NCBI GenBank assembly: GCA_016926135.1
Contig: JAFGPH010000512.1
Location: 1 to 31,616, forward strand
DNA from: Deltaproteobacteria bacterium
Lineage (GTDB): Bacteria; Desulfobacterota; DSM-4660; Desulfatiglandales; HGW-15
Length of the DNA: 31,616 bases
Direction: 5' to 3'
In this document: one piece after another, positions 1 through 8,466 of the stretch
How positions within the stretch are numbered: position 1 is the stretch's first letter
Layout of the letters: each line of letters opens with the position of its first letter
Program-made: the position numbers and the translations under genes
The notes under the pieces: model-generated
What the model was told of the DNA's origin: nothing
The model's database searches: none
Seen by the model: only the letters and a program-made list of their open reading frames with translations

Positions 1-120
1 CGATACTACGGGGCGGTCATCGGCAACGGATAAAGATGAGTTGCGGTCCTGAGAGACCACCCCCAGGGCGGCCCGCCATGCGCCCCGGATTCGTGAACGT
101 ATTTATGAAAAGGTGTACTA
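1..120 (+). repeat. Dispersed repeat, copy 1 (intact)
   Basis: Positions 1-98 match the reverse complement of 2528-2624 almost base for base. Positions 90-120 match the reverse complement of about 2221-2251. The tail GTATTTATGAAAAGGTGTAC is the most conserved part and recurs at 2812-2832 with one change. The repeat may begin before the window. It is the uninterrupted reference copy: TTCGTGAAC at 90-98 is the site that is duplicated around the insertion in copy 2. No known repeat family is recognised, and no coding function is evident. Confidence 0.85.
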
Positions 121-195
121 AGGCCGGGGCAGACGCGAGACCCAGGGGGCTAATCACGCAGAACCCGGCAATTCCGGCCATGCGCCAGAGGCGTG

Positions 196-1464
196 CTACA
201 CCTTCTCCACGATCATACAAATACCCAGTCCACCGCCGCCGCATACGGTCAACAGGCCATATTGAGCATCATTACGGCGACCCATTTCATGGACCAGGGT
301 TACCAGCCTGATCACGCCGGTAGCCCCGATGGGATGGCCAAGTGAGATACCGGAGCCATTCACATTGACTCTGGTCTCCATCTGAGCCTCCGTGAGTTTC
401 ATTAATCTTGCATCAGCAATCGTTTGAGCAGCGAAGGCCTCCTGGATTTCAATGAGGTCCATCTGGTCCAGCGCAAGGCTGCCTTTCTTCAACGCCCTGT
501 TTACAGCGACGGGTACGGCCGGATAGGTGAGTGTGGGATCGGCGCCGACGACGCCGAACGATATCACGCGCACCAGAGGTCTGACCCCGATTTCCTTTGC
601 CTTCTCAGGCGTCATCAAAACAACGGCCCCCGCACCGTCATTTTCGCTGGATGAGTTGCCTGCCGTGCAGATCCCATCAGGGTAGATGGGTTTTAACCTG
701 GCAAGTTGCTCCAGGGACGTATCCCGGCGGGGTGTCTCATCCGTATCGAATGTGATATCCGGTCCTTTGGATTGGGGGACCATGATCGGCACGATTTCTT
801 CCTTGAACTTGCCGGAGTCTATGGCTGCAAGGGCTTTCCTGTGGGAGCCCACTGACCAGTTGTCCGCTTCTCGCCGCGTAACGTTTTCTTTCCTGGCCGC
901 GGTTTCTGCCCACGTCATCATCGAATTCAGTTCACCGAAGCGCTCAATGGGTTGGTGGTTCGGACGACCACGTTGAATCCTGTCATAGAACGGAATACCC
1001 CACATGGCCATACTGCCATGTTGCCGGGGCATAAAGCCCCATTTGGGATCCGTACGCCCGCCCACGCCCCATTTGATGTATTCACCTGGAATATAGAATT
1101 CGCACCGGCTCATGCTTTCCATTCCAGAAGCGACGACGATTTCAGCGTTTCCTGTCTGGATTTCCATGGCGCCCGACCACACGGACTGCACTCCGGAACA
1201 GCAGCGGCGATCCAAAGTGACGCCGGGGATCTCTACCGGCCAGCCGGCTTCCAACAGCGCCAGACGGGCAAGATTCGGGGATTCGCCGCTGGCATAAGAC
1301 TGGGAACAAACAACATCATCGACCTGCTCCGGTTTCACATTGGAGAGCCTGATAACTTCGTTGAGAACAGTAGCTCCCATCTTTTCCACCGGGACTTCCC
1401 GCAAAGACCCGCAGTAGGCCCCGATAGGCGTCCTTACCGCTGATGTGATGACAACCTCTTTCAT
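196..1464 (-). CDS. Thiolase (acetyl-CoA acetyltransferase family)
   Basis: This 422-residue protein has the usual thiolase length and both catalytic regions. The nucleophile region reads DRRCCSGVQS, with C88 aligned to the acylated cysteine. The C-terminal half has GHPIGATG (H377) and the CGGGGLG loop (C408). The family condenses or thiolytically cleaves acyl-CoA and 3-ketoacyl-CoA in the cytoplasm. The ATG at 1464 is preceded by a GGGAGG-type ribosome binding site about 8-9 bases upstream. Two adjacent cysteines at the active site (CCSG where CGSG or CASG is usual) are a mild peculiarity. The gene follows a damaged tctA and lies between two inverted repeat copies, so it may have moved here as a block. 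Substrate chain length cannot be read from the sequence. It could serve the beta-oxidation-like reactions suggested by the dehydrogenases at 8775 and 30814. Confidence 0.92.
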   Translation of the reverse strand: MKEVVITSAVRTPIGAYCGSLREVPVEKMGATVLNEVIRLSNVKPEQVDDVVCSQSYASGESPNLARLALLEAGWPVEIPGVTLDRRCCSGVQSVWSGAMEIQTGNAEIVVASGMESMSRCEFYIPGEYIKWGVGGRTDPKWGFMPRQHGSMAMWGIPFYDRIQRGRPNHQPIERFGELNSMMTWAETAARKENVTRREADNWSVGSHRKALAAIDSGKFKEEIVPIMVPQSKGPDITFDTDETPRRDTSLEQLARLKPIYPDGICTAGNSSSENDGAGAVVLMTPEKAKEIGVRPLVRVISFGVVGADPTLTYPAVPVAVNRALKKGSLALDQMDLIEIQEAFAAQTIADARLMKLTEAQMETRVNVNGSGISLGHPIGATGVIRLVTLVHEMGRRNDAQYGLLTVCGGGGLGICMIVEKV

Positions 1465-1482
1465 TCGCTACCACCTCCCTGT

Positions 1483-1608
1483 TCAATTCTTCAATTCATT
1501 GAGGTGTCCTGCTTCGGGAGACAGGCCAGCAAGGGCAACCTCGAGTGTCTTATACAGCATGCTGGTGTCATGTCCCAGAAATACCTGTACAAATTCCAGG
1601 TGATCGAG
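1483..1608 (-). pseudogene. 3' remnant of an unidentified gene behind tctA
   Basis: In a different frame from tctA, the minus strand encodes about 40 residues (LDHLEFVQVFLGHDTSMLYK onward to a TGA at 1485-1483). The stretch looks protein-like, ends just before the thiolase ribosome binding site and has no start of its own. It resembles the C-terminal helix region of 3-hydroxyisobutyrate-type dehydrogenases, but this is only an impression. It appears that a deletion joined the 5' part of tctA to the 3' end of another gene. Confidence 0.35.
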
Positions 1609-2183
1609 GGGCCGCGCTGGGGGCGGTCGTCCAGGCCAATCAGCCCCAGGACAATGCCGAAACCGGCCATGATGAGGGCTTTGGGCATGGACCCATGTGC
1701 CAGGTAAATAAGGATCGTGATACCCAGCACCATGAGGGTGAAGTACTCCGGGGGTCCGAACTGGAGGGCGAATCTGGCAAGAGGGGGAGCCATCAGCATC
1801 AATCCCAGGATGGCAATAGTCCCGGCAATAAAGGAACCGAAAGCGGCAATGCCAAGAGCAGGCCCGGCGCGGCCCTGCCGGGCCATCTTGTAGCCGTCCA
1901 GACAGGTGACCACGGAGGCAGCCTCTCCAGGTATGTTGACCAGGATAGAGGTTGTGGATCCTCCATACATGGCACCATAATAGATTCCGGCTAACATAAT
2001 GATGGCCGCCTCCGGGGTGGCCTTGAAGGTAGAGGGAAGGAGCAGGGACATGGCCCCCACAGGCCCTATGCCCGGTAAAACCCCAATCAGGGTCCCGACG
2101 AACACCCCCACAAAGCAGTACAACAGATTCTCGGGCCGGAGGGCAACAGAAAAACCGATTTCCAGGTAATGGAGAAGTTCCAT
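1491..2183 (-). pseudogene. tctA: Truncated TctA-type tricarboxylate transporter subunit
   Basis: The first ~185 residues are typical TctA, the large membrane subunit of tripartite tricarboxylate transporters. Motifs include the PGIGPVGAM segment near residue 40, AGIYYGAMYGGSTTSILVN and PGEAASVVTCLDGYKMARQG. TctA is normally about 500 residues. Here homology stops near GLIGLD (around 1630) and the frame runs on through unrelated sequence to residue 230. The small subunit TctB and the binding protein TctC are not found nearby, and sequence upstream of the start is the repeat. A functional transporter is therefore unlikely. The ATG at 2183 gives a normal TctA N-terminus. The break on one side and the repeat on the other indicate rearrangement. 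Confidence 0.8.
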
Positions 2184-2220
2184 GTCGTATCAGATTCCCA
2201 ATAAGCCTTGAATCGGACCT

Positions 2221-2251
2221 AAGTACACCTTTTCATAAATACGTTCACGAA
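2221..2251 (-). repeat. Dispersed repeat copy 2, tail portion
   Basis: The reverse complement of this stretch reads TTCGTGAACGTATTTATGAA and continues to AAGGTGTACTT, the same tail as copy 1 at 90-120. It is separated from the rest of copy 2 (2528-2624) by the 276 bp inserted element. Positions 2243-2251 (GTTCACGAA) are the left target duplication. Confidence 0.85.
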
Positions 2252-2527
2252 CATGCCTGTCCAAAATCGGTTTAGGCGAGAGGCAGGTGCGAGGGGTATT
2301 GCCGGTTGCGGCGTATTTCGGCCCCGGAGCAGGACAGCGCAAGGGCCGAAATCCGCAGTGAGCGGAGCCATGGACGGCGAAGCGAACGTAGCAGAGGCAA
2401 TGCCCCAAAGTCCTGCCTGCCCCCCAATGAGAGGCAACCTGGTGCGGAATAACCTGTTCCCATCGAGGTAACTTGTTGACATCACAAGATCGACCCATGC
2501 AGGCCAAACCGATTTTGGACACTACTG
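2252..2527. mobile_element. MITE-like element, 276 bp, with TIRs and 9 bp target duplication
   Basis: The element is flanked by the exact direct repeat GTTCACGAA at 2243-2251 and 2528-2536; copy 1 carries this 9-mer once (reverse complement at 90-98), giving an empty-site comparison. Its ends carry inverted repeats: TGTCCAAAATCGGTTT at 2258-2273 and its exact complement at 2506-2521. Each lies exactly six bases inside the end, and both ends begin with CA. There is no transposase and no convincing ORF, so it must be moved in trans. CA termini with 8-13 bp duplications are seen in IS4-type elements, so an IS4-like parent is a guess. A 10 bp stem (ATTTCGGCCC at 2315-2324 with 2343-2352) lies inside. 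Confidence 0.85.
2315..2352. other. Internal hairpin of the MITE-like element
   Basis: ATTTCGGCCC at 2315-2324 is the perfect reverse complement of GGGCCGAAAT at 2343-2352, leaving an 18-base loop. No T-tract follows, so it is not a terminator. Such subterminal or internal folds are common in MITEs. Confidence 0.55.
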
Positions 2528-2624
2528 GTTCACGAATACGGGGCGCATGGCGGGCCGCCCTGGGGTGGTCTCTCAGGACCGCAACCCATCGTTATCCGCT
2601 GCCGATGACCGCCCCGTAGTATCG
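2528..2624 (-). repeat. Dispersed repeat copy 2, head portion
   Basis: The reverse complement matches positions 1-98 nearly throughout, from CGATACTACGGGGCGGTCAT to TTCGTGAAC, with only a handful of substitutions. Positions 2528-2536 are the right copy of the 9 bp target duplication. Copy 1 and copy 2 point towards each other and enclose the thiolase and tctA remnant. Confidence 0.85.
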
Positions 2625-2734
2625 AAATTCTTACCGTCGCAGGGACAGAGCTGCACCCCGTTTCGGGTGTCGCAGCATGGGGCTGCCTGCGGAAAACGCA
2701 GAATCCGGGTCCCGTCTTAGTCGCATCGGAGAAA

Positions 2735-2836
2735 TCGTTGCGGCCTGGACGACCACCCCCGGCGCGGCCCTTAACCGTTGCATGCTTCCATTCATGGCTG
2801 CAGAATACGTCACCGTATTTGTGAAAAGGTGTACCA
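2735..2836 (+). repeat. Dispersed repeat copy 3 (diverged)
   Basis: GTTGCGG, then CGACCACCCCCGGCGCGGCCC, corresponds to the middle of copy 1, after which about 30 bases differ. GTATTTGTGAAAAGGTGTAC at 2813-2832 then matches the conserved tail with one change. The middle is more diverged than the tail, suggesting an older copy or selection on the tail. It lies just upstream of the operator at 2893. Confidence 0.65.
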
Positions 2837-2892
2837 AGTCGGTCCCCGCACCGGCACTTTCATTGGAAGACTCTTCAGACATGACACCAATT

Positions 2893-2908
2893 CTGCAAAC
2901 GTTTGCAG
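2893..2908. promoter_or_regulatory. Perfect 16 bp palindrome, candidate LacI-family operator
   Basis: CTGCAAACGTTTGCAG is its own reverse complement. Its 14 bp core TGCAAACGTTTGCA fits the general LacI-family half-site pattern TGNAANCGNTTNCA. It lies 288 bases before the export operon at 3181, in a region without an assured gene. No LacI-type regulator is encoded in the window, so the binding protein is unknown. No clear -35/-10 pair was found beside it. Confidence 0.5.
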
Positions 2909-2950
2909 GAAGTCAAGGGTTTTTTCAGCTCTCTGCTCCGGCAGCCCGGA

Positions 2951-3184
2951 ATGGCGAAAGATGAAGCGCAACGCAGCATATGGGCGCTTCGCGAAGCCAT
3001 CAGGGATGGACAATGCGAATTCTCGGCAATGGCCCACTTCTCTATCGACTCACCAGCCGGAATCCGTTATGCTCGTATATCTCTCAGTAACAGCAAGGGG
3101 TCGTGGGTGAGGAGGAGATCGCGGAGGGAACCGTCCATCCCAAATGACCCACCCCTTCTGCGCCACGAGAACGGGATGACATGA
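2951..3184 (+). CDS. Possible small hypothetical protein before the export operon
   Basis: This is a 77-residue frame starting MAKDEAQRSIWALREAIRDG. It ends in an ATGA overlap with the membrane fusion protein start at 3181. It has no recognised domain and no clear ribosome binding site. The first ~40 residues look helical and soluble, while the rest is arginine-rich and less protein-like. The overlap hints at coupling, but chance is possible. This is the only coding candidate in the 555-base stretch 2625-3180. Confidence 0.25.
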   Translation: MAKDEAQRSIWALREAIRDGQCEFSAMAHFSIDSPAGIRYARISLSNSKGSWVRRRSRREPSIPNDPPLLRHENGMT

Positions 3185-4398
3185 CTGCTGCGGACATCTC
3201 GGGACTTCACATAGACAAGAAGAAGGTCGCCTCCAGGCGAGCGAGGAAGAAGCGCCACATCTATTTTCTGTTGCCCGCCCTGCTCATGGCGGCAGCCTTC
3301 CTCCTTTATCAGAAGGGCATGCTGAGGCCCGCGGTCGAGGTGCAGGTCTCACCCGTCCAGAACACGTACCCCTCTCAGAGCTTGACCCTGCTGAACGCCA
3401 GCGGCTACGTGGTGGCCCAGCGTAAGGCCGCCGTGGCATCCAAGACCACAGGCCGCCTTGTGGAACTCCACGTGGAAGAGGGAGACCGCGTGAACAAGGA
3501 TCAGGTGATCGCCCGCCTGGAGAACGAGGATGCGAGGGCAAGCCGTGCCCGGGCCCAGGCCAACGTTCACCTGGCGCGATCCAGGGTGGAACATGCCAAG
3601 GCCGAGCTGGTGGATGCCACCCTCTCCTACAACCGGAACCACGAACTGGCCGCCAAAGGCTTTGTGGCAAGGTCCGTTTTCGACACGGCCGAGGCGAGAT
3701 ACAGAATGGCCAGGGCCGAGGTCGCCGCCCAGGAGGCGGCATTGCGTGCAAGCGAGGCGGCCCTTGCCGAAGCGCAGGTCATGCTGGACTACTCCTTCAT
3801 TCGGGCCCCCTTTGACGCCGTGGTGCTCACCAAGAATGCGGACATCGGGGACATTGTCACCCCCCTGGGTGCGGCGGCCAACGCGAAGGCGGCGGTGGTA
3901 ACCATTGCGGACATGGAATCCCTGCAGGTGGAGGTGGATGTCTCGGAATCCAACATCGAGCAGGTCAGGGCGGGCCAGCCTTGCGAGATACGGCTGGATG
4001 CCTTCCCCGATGCCCGTTTTCAGGGCTCCGTCCACATGATCGTGCCCACCGCGGACAGGACCAAGGCGTCGGTGATGGTCAAGGTGGCCTTCCGGGAAAA
4101 GGACAGCCGGGTCCTTCCTGAGATGAGCGCAAAGGTGGCCTTCCTTTCTCGAGGACTCACCACAGAAGAACAGAAACCCTTCAAGTCCATCCCCCTTTCG
4201 GCCGTATTTTCAAGAGACGGAAACACGTTCGTCCTGGTGGTTCAAAATGACCGGGCTCTGAAAAGGGGAGTCCGCATCGGCAAACCTCTCAACCCTTTGG
4301 TCGAGGTTTTGGAAGGCCTTGAGCTTGGAGAGCGAGTCGTCGTGTCGCCCCAGGACAGAATGAAGGAGGGCGCCCGGGTGAAGGTCCCTGAAAAGTGA
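3181..4398 (+). CDS. HlyD/MacA-type membrane fusion protein
   Basis: This 405-residue periplasmic adaptor of an ABC exporter has a single N-terminal membrane anchor at about residues 27-43, after a basic KKKVASRRARKKR stretch. A biotinyl-lipoyl-like half-motif follows (LVELHVEEGDRVNKDQVIARL, near 97-117), then an alanine/arginine-rich coiled-coil hairpin at about 118-200. The second lipoyl half contains YSFIRAPFDAVVLTKNADIGD, and beta-barrel domains complete the protein. The family links inner-membrane transporters to outer-membrane factors. Its stop overlaps the ATPase start, and four genes (3181-7398) form one operon. No TolC-like gene is present. The start is the first ATG after an ATGA overlap with the small frame upstream; no strong ribosome binding site is visible. 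Confidence 0.9.
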   Translation: MTAADISGLHIDKKKVASRRARKKRHIYFLLPALLMAAAFLLYQKGMLRPAVEVQVSPVQNTYPSQSLTLLNASGYVVAQRKAAVASKTTGRLVELHVEEGDRVNKDQVIARLENEDARASRARAQANVHLARSRVEHAKAELVDATLSYNRNHELAAKGFVARSVFDTAEARYRMARAEVAAQEAALRASEAALAEAQVMLDYSFIRAPFDAVVLTKNADIGDIVTPLGAAANAKAAVVTIADMESLQVEVDVSESNIEQVRAGQPCEIRLDAFPDARFQGSVHMIVPTADRTKASVMVKVAFREKDSRVLPEMSAKVAFLSRGLTTEEQKPFKSIPLSAVFSRDGNTFVLVVQNDRALKRGVRIGKPLNPLVEVLEGLELGERVVVSPQDRMKEGARVKVPEK

Positions 4399-5099
4399 TG
4401 GAACCCAAGGCCCCTATCGTCGAGCTGAAGCACCTCTCCAAATCCTACCGAAGGGGAAACCAGGTCCTGCCGGTCCTGGAGGGGATCACCCTTTCCATTG
4501 AGGATGGTGATTTCCTCGCCATGATGGGCCCTTCGGGTTCCGGAAAGAGCACCCTCCTCAACTTGATTGCAGGCCTTGACCAGCCGGACGAGGGGACCAT
4601 TGTGGTGGCAGGCGTGGACATCACTTTTCTCTCTCAAAGTGAGCTCGCCGAATGGCGCGCCCGTAACGTGGGCTTCATCTTCCAGTTCTACAACCTCATA
4701 CCGGTCCTGACCGCCTTTGAAAATGTGGAACTCCCCCTCCTCCTTACGGGCCTGTCCAAGAGCGAACGACAGCGGCATGTCGGCACCGTCATGGAACTCG
4801 TGAAGCTTAAGGACAGGCTGGACCACTATCCCGGTCAGCTCTCGGGCGGGCAGCAGCAGCGGGTCGCCATCGCCCGCGCCCTGGTTACGGACCCGACCAT
4901 CGTGGTCGCGGATGAGCCCACGGGCGACCTGGACCGCACCTCGGCCGAGGAGGTGCTTTCCCTCATGGAGAGGCTCAACCGGGACATCGGGAAAACCATC
5001 ATCATGGTCACCCATGACCCCCGGGCCGCCAGGAAGGCCCACTCCCTGAAGTACCTGGAAAAGGGGGTTCTCGCCAATGGTCCTGAAACTGCTCTTTAG
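4398..5099 (+). CDS. ABC transporter ATPase, MacB/LolD type
   Basis: All ATPase motifs are present: Walker [10 protein letters not shown] near residue 45, Q-loop region [17 protein letters not shown], signature [15 protein letters not shown], Walker [13 protein letters not shown] and the H-loop MVTHD. The [18 protein letters not shown] stretch and the length (233 residues) are typical of LolD/MacB ATPases, which power mechanotransmission rather than classical substrate translocation. The ATG at 4398 overlaps the preceding stop; a GTG one codon earlier (4395) is possible. The 3' end overlaps the next gene by 23 bases, so translation is probably coupled. Confidence 0.93.
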   Translation: MEPKAPIVELKHLSKSYRRGNQVLPVLEGITLSIEDGDFLAMMGPSGSGKSTLLNLIAGLDQPDEGTIVVAGVDITFLSQSELAEWRARNVGFIFQFYNLIPVLTAFENVELPLLLTGLSKSERQRHVGTVMELVKLKDRLDHYPGQLSGGQQQRVAIARALVTDPTIVVADEPTGDLDRTSAEEVLSLMERLNRDIGKTIIMVTHDPRAARKAHSLKYLEKGVLANGPETAL

Positions 5100-6231
5100 A
5101 AATGCCTTCAGGCGCAAGCTCAGGACCTTCCTTACCCTTTGCGGCATGGGTGTGGCCATCCTTGCCTTCGGCCTTCTTCGCACGGTGATTGATGCCTGGT
5201 ACGCAGGGGTTGCCGGGTCTTCGGCCAATCGTCTGGTCACCAGAAACGCCATCTCCATCACCTTCCCCCTTCCCCTTGCTTACAGGGACAAGATCAGGGC
5301 CGTCGAAGGCGTGAGAAACGTCTCCCACGGGACCTGGTTCGGGGGGATCTACATCGACATGAAGAACTTCTTTGCCAACTTCGCCGTGGAGCCGGAGACG
5401 TTTCTGGAACTCTACCCCGAGTACGTCCTCCCCGAGGAACAACGGCTGGCCTTCATGAAGGACCGAAAGGCTTGCGTGGTGGGGACGAAGCTGGCAAAAC
5501 GCTTCGGGTGGCGCATCGGAGATACGATCACCCTCACGGGCACTATCTTTCCAGGAAACTGGGACTTTGTCCTGCGGGGCATTTATCGCGGCAGGAACAA
5601 GACCGCGGATACGACACAGTTCTTCTTCCACTGGGACTATCTCAATGAACACCTCAAGAAGAATCATCTGGGGTGGGTGGACCAGGTAGGATTCTACTTC
5701 ATTTCCGTGGCTGATGCGGATCTCGCCCCGCAGATTACAGAAAAGGTGGACCGGCTCTTCAAGAACTCTTACGCAGAGACCCTCACGGAGACGGAAAAGG
5801 CGTTCCAGATGGGTTTTGTAGCCATGACGGAGGCGATTCTCATCGTGATCAAGCTGGTATCCTTCGTGGTCATCGTGATCATCATGGCGGTGGTGGCCAA
5901 TACCATGGCCATGTCCGTCCGGGAGCGATTGGAGGAGTATGCCGTGTTGAAGACCCTGGGCTTTGGCGGGACTTATCTCTGCGTGTTGATCCTGGGAGAA
6001 TCGCTCCTCCTTTCCCTCCTGGGAACGTGCCTCGGGATCGCCCTCACCTTTCCCGCCGCAGATGCCTTTGCACGGTCCGTGGGCGAGTACTTTCCGATTT
6101 TTCATGTCAGCACCCAAACCCTCTGGCTGGACCTCATCGCCGGGCTCGCGGTGGGTCTGGTGGCGGCCATCCTTCCCGCATGGCGAGCGGTGAGCGTCCC
6201 CATTGCGGAGGGTTTGGGGAGGATCGGATAG
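5077..6231 (+). CDS. FtsX/MacB-type ABC permease 1
   Basis: This 384-residue permease has the FtsX layout. One N-terminal membrane helix at about 17-38 is followed by a periplasmic domain of roughly 200 residues and three C-terminal helices near 250-280, 300-330 and 345-370. The cytoplasmic loop [20 protein letters not shown] is the typical coupling segment that contacts the ATPase. It partners with the next permease, probably as a heterodimer like LolC/LolE. The start overlaps the ATPase gene. Cargo is unknown: lipoprotein or lipid extraction and drug or peptide export are all compatible. Confidence 0.9.
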   Translation: MVLKLLFRNAFRRKLRTFLTLCGMGVAILAFGLLRTVIDAWYAGVAGSSANRLVTRNAISITFPLPLAYRDKIRAVEGVRNVSHGTWFGGIYIDMKNFFANFAVEPETFLELYPEYVLPEEQRLAFMKDRKACVVGTKLAKRFGWRIGDTITLTGTIFPGNWDFVLRGIYRGRNKTADTTQFFFHWDYLNEHLKKNHLGWVDQVGFYFISVADADLAPQITEKVDRLFKNSYAETLTETEKAFQMGFVAMTEAILIVIKLVSFVVIVIIMAVVANTMAMSVRERLEEYAVLKTLGFGGTYLCVLILGESLLLSLLGTCLGIALTFPAADAFARSVGEYFPIFHVSTQTLWLDLIAGLAVGLVAAILPAWRAVSVPIAEGLGRIG

Positions 6232-7398
6232 ATGAAGCTCCTCTTCTTCTACAGCTTGAGGAATCTGCTCACCCGGCGACTGACCACCTTCCTCACCTCG
6301 GGAGGCATGGCCCTGGTGATTTTTGTCTTTGCCGCCATCCTCATGCTGGCCGAGGGCCTGGAGAAGACCCTGGTGGAAACGGGATCTTTCGACAATGTGG
6401 TGGTCATCCGACGCTCCTCCCAGGCCGAGATCCAGAGCGTGGTGGGGCGCAACCAGGCCGCCCTTGTGGAGACCATGCCCGAGGTGGCCTTCGGCCCCAC
6501 GGGCAGGCCGTTTCTGGCCAAGGAAAATGTAGTCCTCATGGTCCTGGAGAAACGCGGCTCAGGCACAGGGGCCAACGTGACAATCCGGGGGATCTCGGAG
6601 AACTCCCTCCTGCTGCGGCCACAGGTGAGGCTCCTTTTCGGCCGCCTCCCGAGGCCCGGGTCAACCGAGGTCGCCGTGGGTCAAGTCGTAGCCAGGGGAT
6701 TCAGGGGTGCGGGGCTCGGAGAGACTATCTCCTTTGCCACGCGGGCGTGGAGGGTGGTCGGTGTCTTCGATGCAGGCAACACGGGATACGGATCCGAGAT
6801 CTGGGGTGACGTGGACCAACTCATGCAGGCCTTCCGCAGGCATGGTTACTCATCGGTGCTGTTCCGACTGAGGGACTCTTCCGAGTTTCCAAAGCTAAAG
6901 GAGCGCATAGAGGGGGATCCCCGCCTCACCCTTGAGGCCAAGAGGGAAACCACATACTACACGGACCAGTCCGAGATGATGGCCAAGTTTCTGCGCATCC
7001 TGGGTCTCAGCCTCACCCTGATCTTTTCCACCGGTGCCATCGTGGGCGGCATGATCACCATGTATGCCTCAGTGGCCCAGCGCACCACAGAGATCGGCAC
7101 CCTGAGGGCACTGGGATTCCAGCGCTCCGCCATCCTGACGGCCTTCCTTGTGGAATCTCTCCTGATCGGCTTGATCGGCGGTCTCGCCGGCCTTTTTTTC
7201 GCCTCCTTCCTGCAGTTTTTCACGGTCTCCACCATCAACTTCCAGACCTTCTCGGAACTGGCCTTCCGGTTCTCCCTCACCCTGGACATTGCCATGAAGT
7301 CCCTGGCCTTCTCCATGGTGATGGGGTTTGCAGGCGGAATTCTGCCCGCCTTCAGGGCCTCGGGCATGAAAGTGGTGGAGGCCCTCCGGGCGATCTGA
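6232..7398 (+). CDS. FtsX/MacB-type ABC permease 2
   Basis: This is a 388-residue protein with the same topology as its neighbour: a helix at about 17-40, a periplasmic domain, then three helices from about residue 250. The coupling loop VAQRTTEIGTLRALGFQRSA is a textbook FtsX motif. The start codon directly follows the stop of permease 1. The two permeases are diverged from each other, which favours a heterodimeric transporter. It is the last gene of the export operon. Confidence 0.9.
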   Translation: MKLLFFYSLRNLLTRRLTTFLTSGGMALVIFVFAAILMLAEGLEKTLVETGSFDNVVVIRRSSQAEIQSVVGRNQAALVETMPEVAFGPTGRPFLAKENVVLMVLEKRGSGTGANVTIRGISENSLLLRPQVRLLFGRLPRPGSTEVAVGQVVARGFRGAGLGETISFATRAWRVVGVFDAGNTGYGSEIWGDVDQLMQAFRRHGYSSVLFRLRDSSEFPKLKERIEGDPRLTLEAKRETTYYTDQSEMMAKFLRILGLSLTLIFSTGAIVGGMITMYASVAQRTTEIGTLRALGFQRSAILTAFLVESLLIGLIGGLAGLFFASFLQFFTVSTINFQTFSELAFRFSLTLDIAMKSLAFSMVMGFAGGILPAFRASGMKVVEALRAI

Positions 7399-7449
7399 AA
7401 AAGTCGGCAAAGGCTGCATGTTTCATGAAATATTTCTACTCTCTCCACC

Positions 7450-7485
7450 CACGACGTCTCCCGATTCACGTGTGGGGGCGTCGTG
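7450..7485 (+). terminator. Hairpin after the export operon
   Basis: CACGACG at 7450-7456 pairs with CGTCGTG at 7479-7485, and CCC/GGG inside can extend the stem. No T-tract follows, so intrinsic termination is doubtful. Its place 50 bases after the last gene fits a 3' end structure. Confidence 0.35.
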
Positions 7486-7558
7486 CGGTCAACCCTGACG
7501 CCGGAAAAGGTGTTTACTGAAAACGCGGCGCTTGAATCGCGAGGCCCCCCCTGTTAGC

Positions 7559-8440
7559 ATGACCCCTGTGAAACGCTCTTTCAGACAGATCACAGCGCCT
7601 TCGAAACATGTCGTGTGGAACCTGATCCTCATCGCCGCAGGGAGCATGGTCTGCTGTGCGTCAGTGAACGGGATCCTCATCCCGAAAGGGTTCTTCGGGG
7701 CCGGATTCACGGGCCTGTCCCTGGTGATCCACTACCTGGATCCGTCCTTGCCGGTATGGGTGCTCTATTCCGCGCTCAACATCCCCGTCTTTATCCTGGG
7801 ATGGAGATACGTAGGCCGCCGCTTTTTCCTTTACAGCATTGCCGGTATGGCGCTCTTCACGGGGGCCCTTGCGTGGGTGCAGGTCAGCATCCCGGTTGAG
7901 GACAAAATCCTGGGCGCCCTGCTCGCAGGCATCATCATGGGTGTCGGCTCGGGGATCATCCTGCGCTCCTTGGGTTCTGCCGGAGGTCTGGATGTCCTCT
8001 CGGTCATTCTTCTCAAGCGTTTCTCCCTGCGACTGGGAACGACCATCCTGGCCTTCAACAGCACGATTCTGGCCGCAGGGGCATTCCTCTTCTCCCTGGA
8101 AGGGGCCCTCTACACCCTGATCTACGTCTTCGTAAATTCCTTTGTGGTCGACCTTGTGATCACCGGCCTCAGCCAGAGAAGGGCCGTCTTCATCATCTCT
8201 CCTGAATGGGAACGAATCTCCCGGGAGGTCATGGAGAAGATCCGGAGAGGGGTCACCATCATTGAGGGCCGGGGAGGGTACACCGGAAGGGAGATGCAGA
8301 TCCTTTACACGGTCGTTACCTTCAGGGAAGTCCCCCGGCTCAAGCACATCGCCCGCAACATCGACCCTGATGTCTTCCTCGTCGTATCCGACACCCGCGA
8401 GGTGATGGGCACCCGCATCGGCAACCAGCCCCATTGGTAA
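7559..8440 (+). CDS. YitT-family membrane protein with DUF2179 domain
   Basis: With the ATG at 7559 the protein has 293 residues. Five or six hydrophobic helices occupy about residues 20-200, including the GILIPKGFFGAGFTGLSLVI segment typical of YitT proteins. A soluble C-terminal DUF2179 domain follows (EKIRRGVTIIEGRGGYTGRE through DPDVFLVVSDTREVMG). The family is widespread and is often described as a putative transporter, but its substrate is not established. A TTG nine codons upstream (7532) is an alternative start; neither start has a good ribosome binding site. The gene stands alone, followed by a large hairpin. Confidence 0.85.
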   Translation: MTPVKRSFRQITAPSKHVVWNLILIAAGSMVCCASVNGILIPKGFFGAGFTGLSLVIHYLDPSLPVWVLYSALNIPVFILGWRYVGRRFFLYSIAGMALFTGALAWVQVSIPVEDKILGALLAGIIMGVGSGIILRSLGSAGGLDVLSVILLKRFSLRLGTTILAFNSTILAAGAFLFSLEGALYTLIYVFVNSFVVDLVITGLSQRRAVFIISPEWERISREVMEKIRRGVTIIEGRGGYTGREMQILYTVVTFREVPRLKHIARNIDPDVFLVVSDTREVMGTRIGNQPHW

Positions 8441-8466
8441 CCCGGTGTTGTGTCCATAAAATAGGT

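Noticed and set aside
36..311. Frames across repeat copies that all encode VFMKRCTK or VFVKRCTK
   Set aside because: The shared peptide follows from the DNA repeat; copies differ by non-synonymous changes and lie in different contexts, with no ribosome binding site.
2641..2690. Small hairpins (CACCC/GGGTG and GCAGC/GCTGC) between repeat copies 2 and 3
   Set aside because: Stems of only five pairs, no T-tract and no repetition elsewhere.
5008..6117. Long minus-strand frame opposite permease 1
   Set aside because: Composition is rich in histidine, glycine and aspartate with no motif; permease 1 explains the region.
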